Source: an uncultured Collinsella sp. (GTDB lineage: Bacteria; Actinomycetota; Coriobacteriia; Coriobacteriales; Coriobacteriaceae). Taken from it: a stretch of 6,426 nt of DNA. The translations under genes and the position numbers were made by a program. Shown piece by piece: positions 4,427 to 6,426 of the stretch; the stretch's first letter is position 1, and every line of letters begins with the position of its first letter. Where the stretch lies: assembly GCA_900754445.1 (NCBI GenBank), contig CAAECW010000028.1, forward strand, positions 1-6,426. Direction: 5' to 3'. The notes under the pieces were generated by a model. It had not been told where the DNA came from. It worked only from the letters and a program-made list of their open reading frames with translations, and ran no database searches.

Positions 4427-6300
4427 GCGCGATCACCCATCAATACATTCTTGGCGTGGAGCGTGGGGCAGATCCCGCAGCCGGTGCACGACGTACGGGT
4501 GCAGTCGGGAGTCGTGACGCCCTCGAGCGAGCGACGGTACTCGCGCTCGAGGAAACCGCGCGTGCAGCCGGGGCTCACATGCTCCCACGGCAGGCGCCAG
4601 TCCAACTCGTAGGGCAGGTGCACGAGCTCATTGAGGTCGATGCCGTTTTTGGCAGCAGCCTCCTTCCAGTTATCGAGCGAGAAATGCTCTACCCAGGCGT
4701 CAAAGCGAGAGCCCGAGCGCCAAGCATCGATGATGACGGGCGTCATGTCGCGACCGGCGCGGGACAGCGCGGCCTCGATGAGCGAAGTCTCGGCATCGTG
4801 GTAATGCACGCGGACGGCACGGTTGCGAACGCTCGTGATGAGCAGCTTCTGGCGACGCTTGACGTCGTCGTAGTCGAGCTGCGGGCACCACTGGAACGGC
4901 GTGGCGGCCTTGGGGATAAAGACCGAAACCGAGATGGACACCGAGATCGAGCCGCGACGAGCCTTGGGCACCACGGAACGACCGAGCTCCAGCACGTGAT
5001 CGGCCAGATTGGCGATGGCCACGATGTCCTCGTCGCGCTCGCCGGGAAGGCCCATCATAAAGTAGAGCTTCATGCGGTTCCAGCCGGCCTCGAAGGCCGC
5101 CTTGGCCGCACGGTCCAGGTCCTCCTCGGTCACGTTCTTGTTAATGATGTCGCGCATGCGCTGGCTGCCGGCCTCGGGCGCGAACGTCAGTCCGCCCTTC
5201 TTTTCGCCGGCGACCGACTCGGCCATATCCACGCCAAACGAATCCAGGCGCTGCGACGGAATAGACACGCGAATACCCGTATCCTCCAGGCGACGGTTGA
5301 GCCTGCCGAGCACGTCGCGAATGCAGGAGTGGTCGGTCGTGGAGAGCGAGGTCAGCGACACCTCGTCATAGCCAGTCTTTTCCAGACCCTGAATCACCGA
5401 CGAGACAATCTGGTCGGCCGAGCGCTCGCGCACCGGGCGATACGTCATGCCAGCCTGGCAAAAACGACAGCCGCGGGCGCAGCCGCGCAGGATCTCGATA
5501 GACAGGCGGTCGTGGACCAGCTGCACATAGGGCACGCACGACTGCGACAGCGGATTCGTGGCGCCGAAATCCTCGACGACGCGCTTGTAGACCACGGTCG
5601 GCGCATCCTTGCCCTCACGCGGCACGGTGTAGCCATGCGGCGAGCAGGGCTCGTCGTGACGAACCTCATAGAGCGACGGCACGTAGTTGCCACCAATGGA
5701 TGCAAGCTGCTCAACAATCTGCGCGCGCGGGACTCCTTCGTCACGCAGACGGCGATGCAACTGGCAGGTCTCGAGCAGCGATTCCTCGCCCTCACCGATG
5801 AGGATGACATCGAAGAAGGCCGCGTACGGCTCGGGGTTGTACACCGAGGGGCCGCCGGCGATGATGATGGGGTCGTCTTCGCCTCGGTCGGCCGCTAACA
5901 GCGGAATGCCAGCGAGGTCGAGTGCCTCGAGGAAGTTCGTCACCGCCATCTCGTGCGGCACATGCAGACCGACGATATCAAACGAAGCGACCGGCGCTGC
6001 ACCCTCGAGCGACAGCAGCGGAATACCCGCCTCGCGCATGGCGTCACCCATATCGGGCCACGGCACATAGCCACGCTCACAGGAGATGCCCTCGGCCTGG
6101 TTAAGGATGTTGTAGAGGATGGCGATGCCCTGGTTGGGCAGACCAACCTCGTACACATCCGGGTAGATCAGGCAGCAACGGTAGTCGGCATCGGCTTTGG
6201 AAAGCGTGCCCCACTCGTGATCGATATAGCGACTCGGCTTCTCGACCTTGGCGAGCAACGGCTCAATTAAATGAAAACAATCTTGGTATGCAACGCGCAA
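4423..6300 (-). CDS. TIGR03960-type B12-binding-domain radical SAM protein
   Basis: A 625-residue protein of a conserved family with unassigned reaction. The N-terminal part (LIEPLLAKVEKPSRYI; PDVYEVGLPNQGIAILYNILN, 47-67) leads into a B12-binding-like Rossmann region: DIVGLHVPHE (108-117), IIIAGGPSVYNPEPYA (145-160), DVILIGEGEE (164-173). The radical SAM core carries C274-x3-C278-x2-C281 in LRGCARGCRFCQAG, which would hold the [4Fe-4S] cluster that cleaves S-adenosylmethionine. Later blocks are LTFAPEAGSQRMRDIINKNV (371-390), KLYFMMGLPGE (411-421) and FIPKAATPFQW (461-471). Near the C-terminus four cysteines (C600, C605, C608, C611, in CTRTSCTGCGIC) could hold a second cluster. The start is a TTG with AGGGG 7 nt upstream. 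No in-frame ATG precedes it, and the family N-terminus begins about ten residues later. It overlaps the downstream DUF2344 gene by ATGA. Cobalamin binding is inferred from fold similarity. Confidence 0.92.
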   Translation of the reverse strand: MRVAYQDCFHLIEPLLAKVEKPSRYIDHEWGTLSKADADYRCCLIYPDVYEVGLPNQGIAILYNILNQAEGISCERGYVPWPDMGDAMREAGIPLLSLEGAAPVASFDIVGLHVPHEMAVTNFLEALDLAGIPLLAADRGEDDPIIIAGGPSVYNPEPYAAFFDVILIGEGEESLLETCQLHRRLRDEGVPRAQIVEQLASIGGNYVPSLYEVRHDEPCSPHGYTVPREGKDAPTVVYKRVVEDFGATNPLSQSCVPYVQLVHDRLSIEILRGCARGCRFCQAGMTYRPVRERSADQIVSSVIQGLEKTGYDEVSLTSLSTTDHSCIRDVLGRLNRRLEDTGIRVSIPSQRLDSFGVDMAESVAGEKKGGLTFAPEAGSQRMRDIINKNVTEEDLDRAAKAAFEAGWNRMKLYFMMGLPGERDEDIVAIANLADHVLELGRSVVPKARRGSISVSISVSVFIPKAATPFQWCPQLDYDDVKRRQKLLITSVRNRAVRVHYHDAETSLIEAALSRAGRDMTPVIIDAWRSGSRFDAWVEHFSLDNWKEAAAKNGIDLNELVHLPYELDWRLPWEHVSPGCTRGFLEREYRRSLEGVTTPDCTRTSCTGCGICPTLHAKNVLMGDRA

Positions 6301-6307
6301 CGGAAAA

Positions 6308-6312
6308 CCCCT
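6308..6312 (-). promoter_or_regulatory. Ribosome binding site of the radical SAM gene, merged with the upstream stop
   Basis: AGGGG on the minus strand lies 7 nt before the TTG at 6298-6300. Its first two bases are the last two of the TAG stop codon (6313-6311) of the upstream partial gene. Termination of one gene and initiation of the next therefore share the same bases, which fits coupled translation in an operon. Confidence 0.6.
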
Positions 6313-6426
6313 AAGCAGCGAGATCTGATGCGTCCTGATAGGACGCCATAGGACGGGTAGCGCCCGCGACCGTGGTCACCAGATCGCGAACGCGGGAGAA
6401 CGTGGCAGTGACCACCTCGTTGGCAA
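6311..6426 (-). CDS. C-terminal end of an unidentified gene (partial)
   Basis: The minus-strand frame ending in TAG at 6311-6313 is open to the window edge for 37 full codons plus a partial one. The other two minus frames fit less well: one has a stop near 6376, and the other gives an Arg/Cys/Gly-rich peptide. The visible end contains EVVTATFSRVRDLVTTVAG and finishes in DASDLAA. It looks like a soluble, partly helical C-terminus. I do not recognise the family from this fragment. It ends 10 nt before the radical SAM start, so it is probably the preceding gene of the same operon. Confidence 0.5.
   Translation of the reverse strand, partial: ANEVVTATFSRVRDLVTTVAGATRPMASYQDASDLAA
6330..6346 (-). 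repeat. Short GC-rich inverted repeat in the end of the partial gene
   Basis: GCGTCCT (6330-6336) and AGGACGC (6340-6346) form a perfect 7-bp stem with a 3-nt loop, ending about 17 nt before the stop codon of the partial gene in the direction of transcription. The 8-bp word ATAGGACG also occurs twice ten bases apart (6338-6345 and 6348-6355). No T tract follows closely, so it is not a typical terminator, and short repeats like this can arise by chance in GC-rich coding DNA. Confidence 0.4.

Noticed and set aside
4456..5898. Plus-strand open frame of 480 codons opposite the radical SAM gene
   Set aside because: It lies entirely antisense to a gene with clear family motifs, is rich in Arg, Ala, His and Leu as expected from a GC-rich complement, and shows no recognisable domain. 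Long antisense frames are common in such DNA.

Overview
The window is about 6.4 kb of GC-rich bacterial chromosome. Every gene I can support lies on the minus strand, so it is read here from right to left. The order is: an unidentified partial gene end, a B12-binding-type radical SAM protein (TIGR03960-like), its DUF2344/TIGR03936-like partner, rplU (L21), rpmA (L27), obgE, nadD and yqeK. This is a housekeeping cluster around ribosome assembly and NAD/nucleotide metabolism. The GC content, the Obg with a long acidic tail, an L27 without the Firmicutes-type cleaved leader and the frequent TTG starts suggest a high-GC Gram-positive. I favour an actinobacterium of the Coriobacteriia (Collinsella-like), but this is an inference from protein flavour and not a proven assignment.

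Layout. Right end (6311-6426): the last 38 codons of an unknown gene. Its stop codon is merged with the ribosome binding site of the radical SAM gene (4423-6300, TTG start). That gene overlaps the DUF2344 gene (3614-4426) by an ATGA junction. A sigma70/sigmaA-type promoter (TTGACG, 17 bp, TACTAT) lies at the DUF2344 stop codon and drives rplU (3172-3546) and rpmA (2881-3138). Directly after rpmA comes a stem-loop with a U tract, an intrinsic terminator or attenuator, and its U tract ends only two bases before the strong Shine-Dalgarno of obgE. obgE (1329-2795), nadD (648-1325) and yqeK (27-635) follow with gaps of 3 and 12 nt, all in one reading frame. The last bases of the window look like the ribosome binding site of a further gene beyond the edge.

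How the genes fit together. L21 and L27 are large-subunit proteins and ObgE is the GTPase that checks the 50S subunit. The terminator probably lets the two abundant ribosomal proteins be made in excess over Obg, NadD and YqeK, since no separate promoter fits between rpmA and obgE. NadD makes the dinucleotide precursor of NAD, and YqeK is an HD hydrolase whose characterised relatives cleave Ap4A. The radical SAM/DUF2344 pair has no established function, and its position beside ribosomal genes is the most open biological question here. I see no mobile element, CRISPR array, tRNA, rRNA or phage gene, and no non-coding stretch longer than 85 bases. The window is mostly ordinary core genome; the points of interest are regulatory and architectural.
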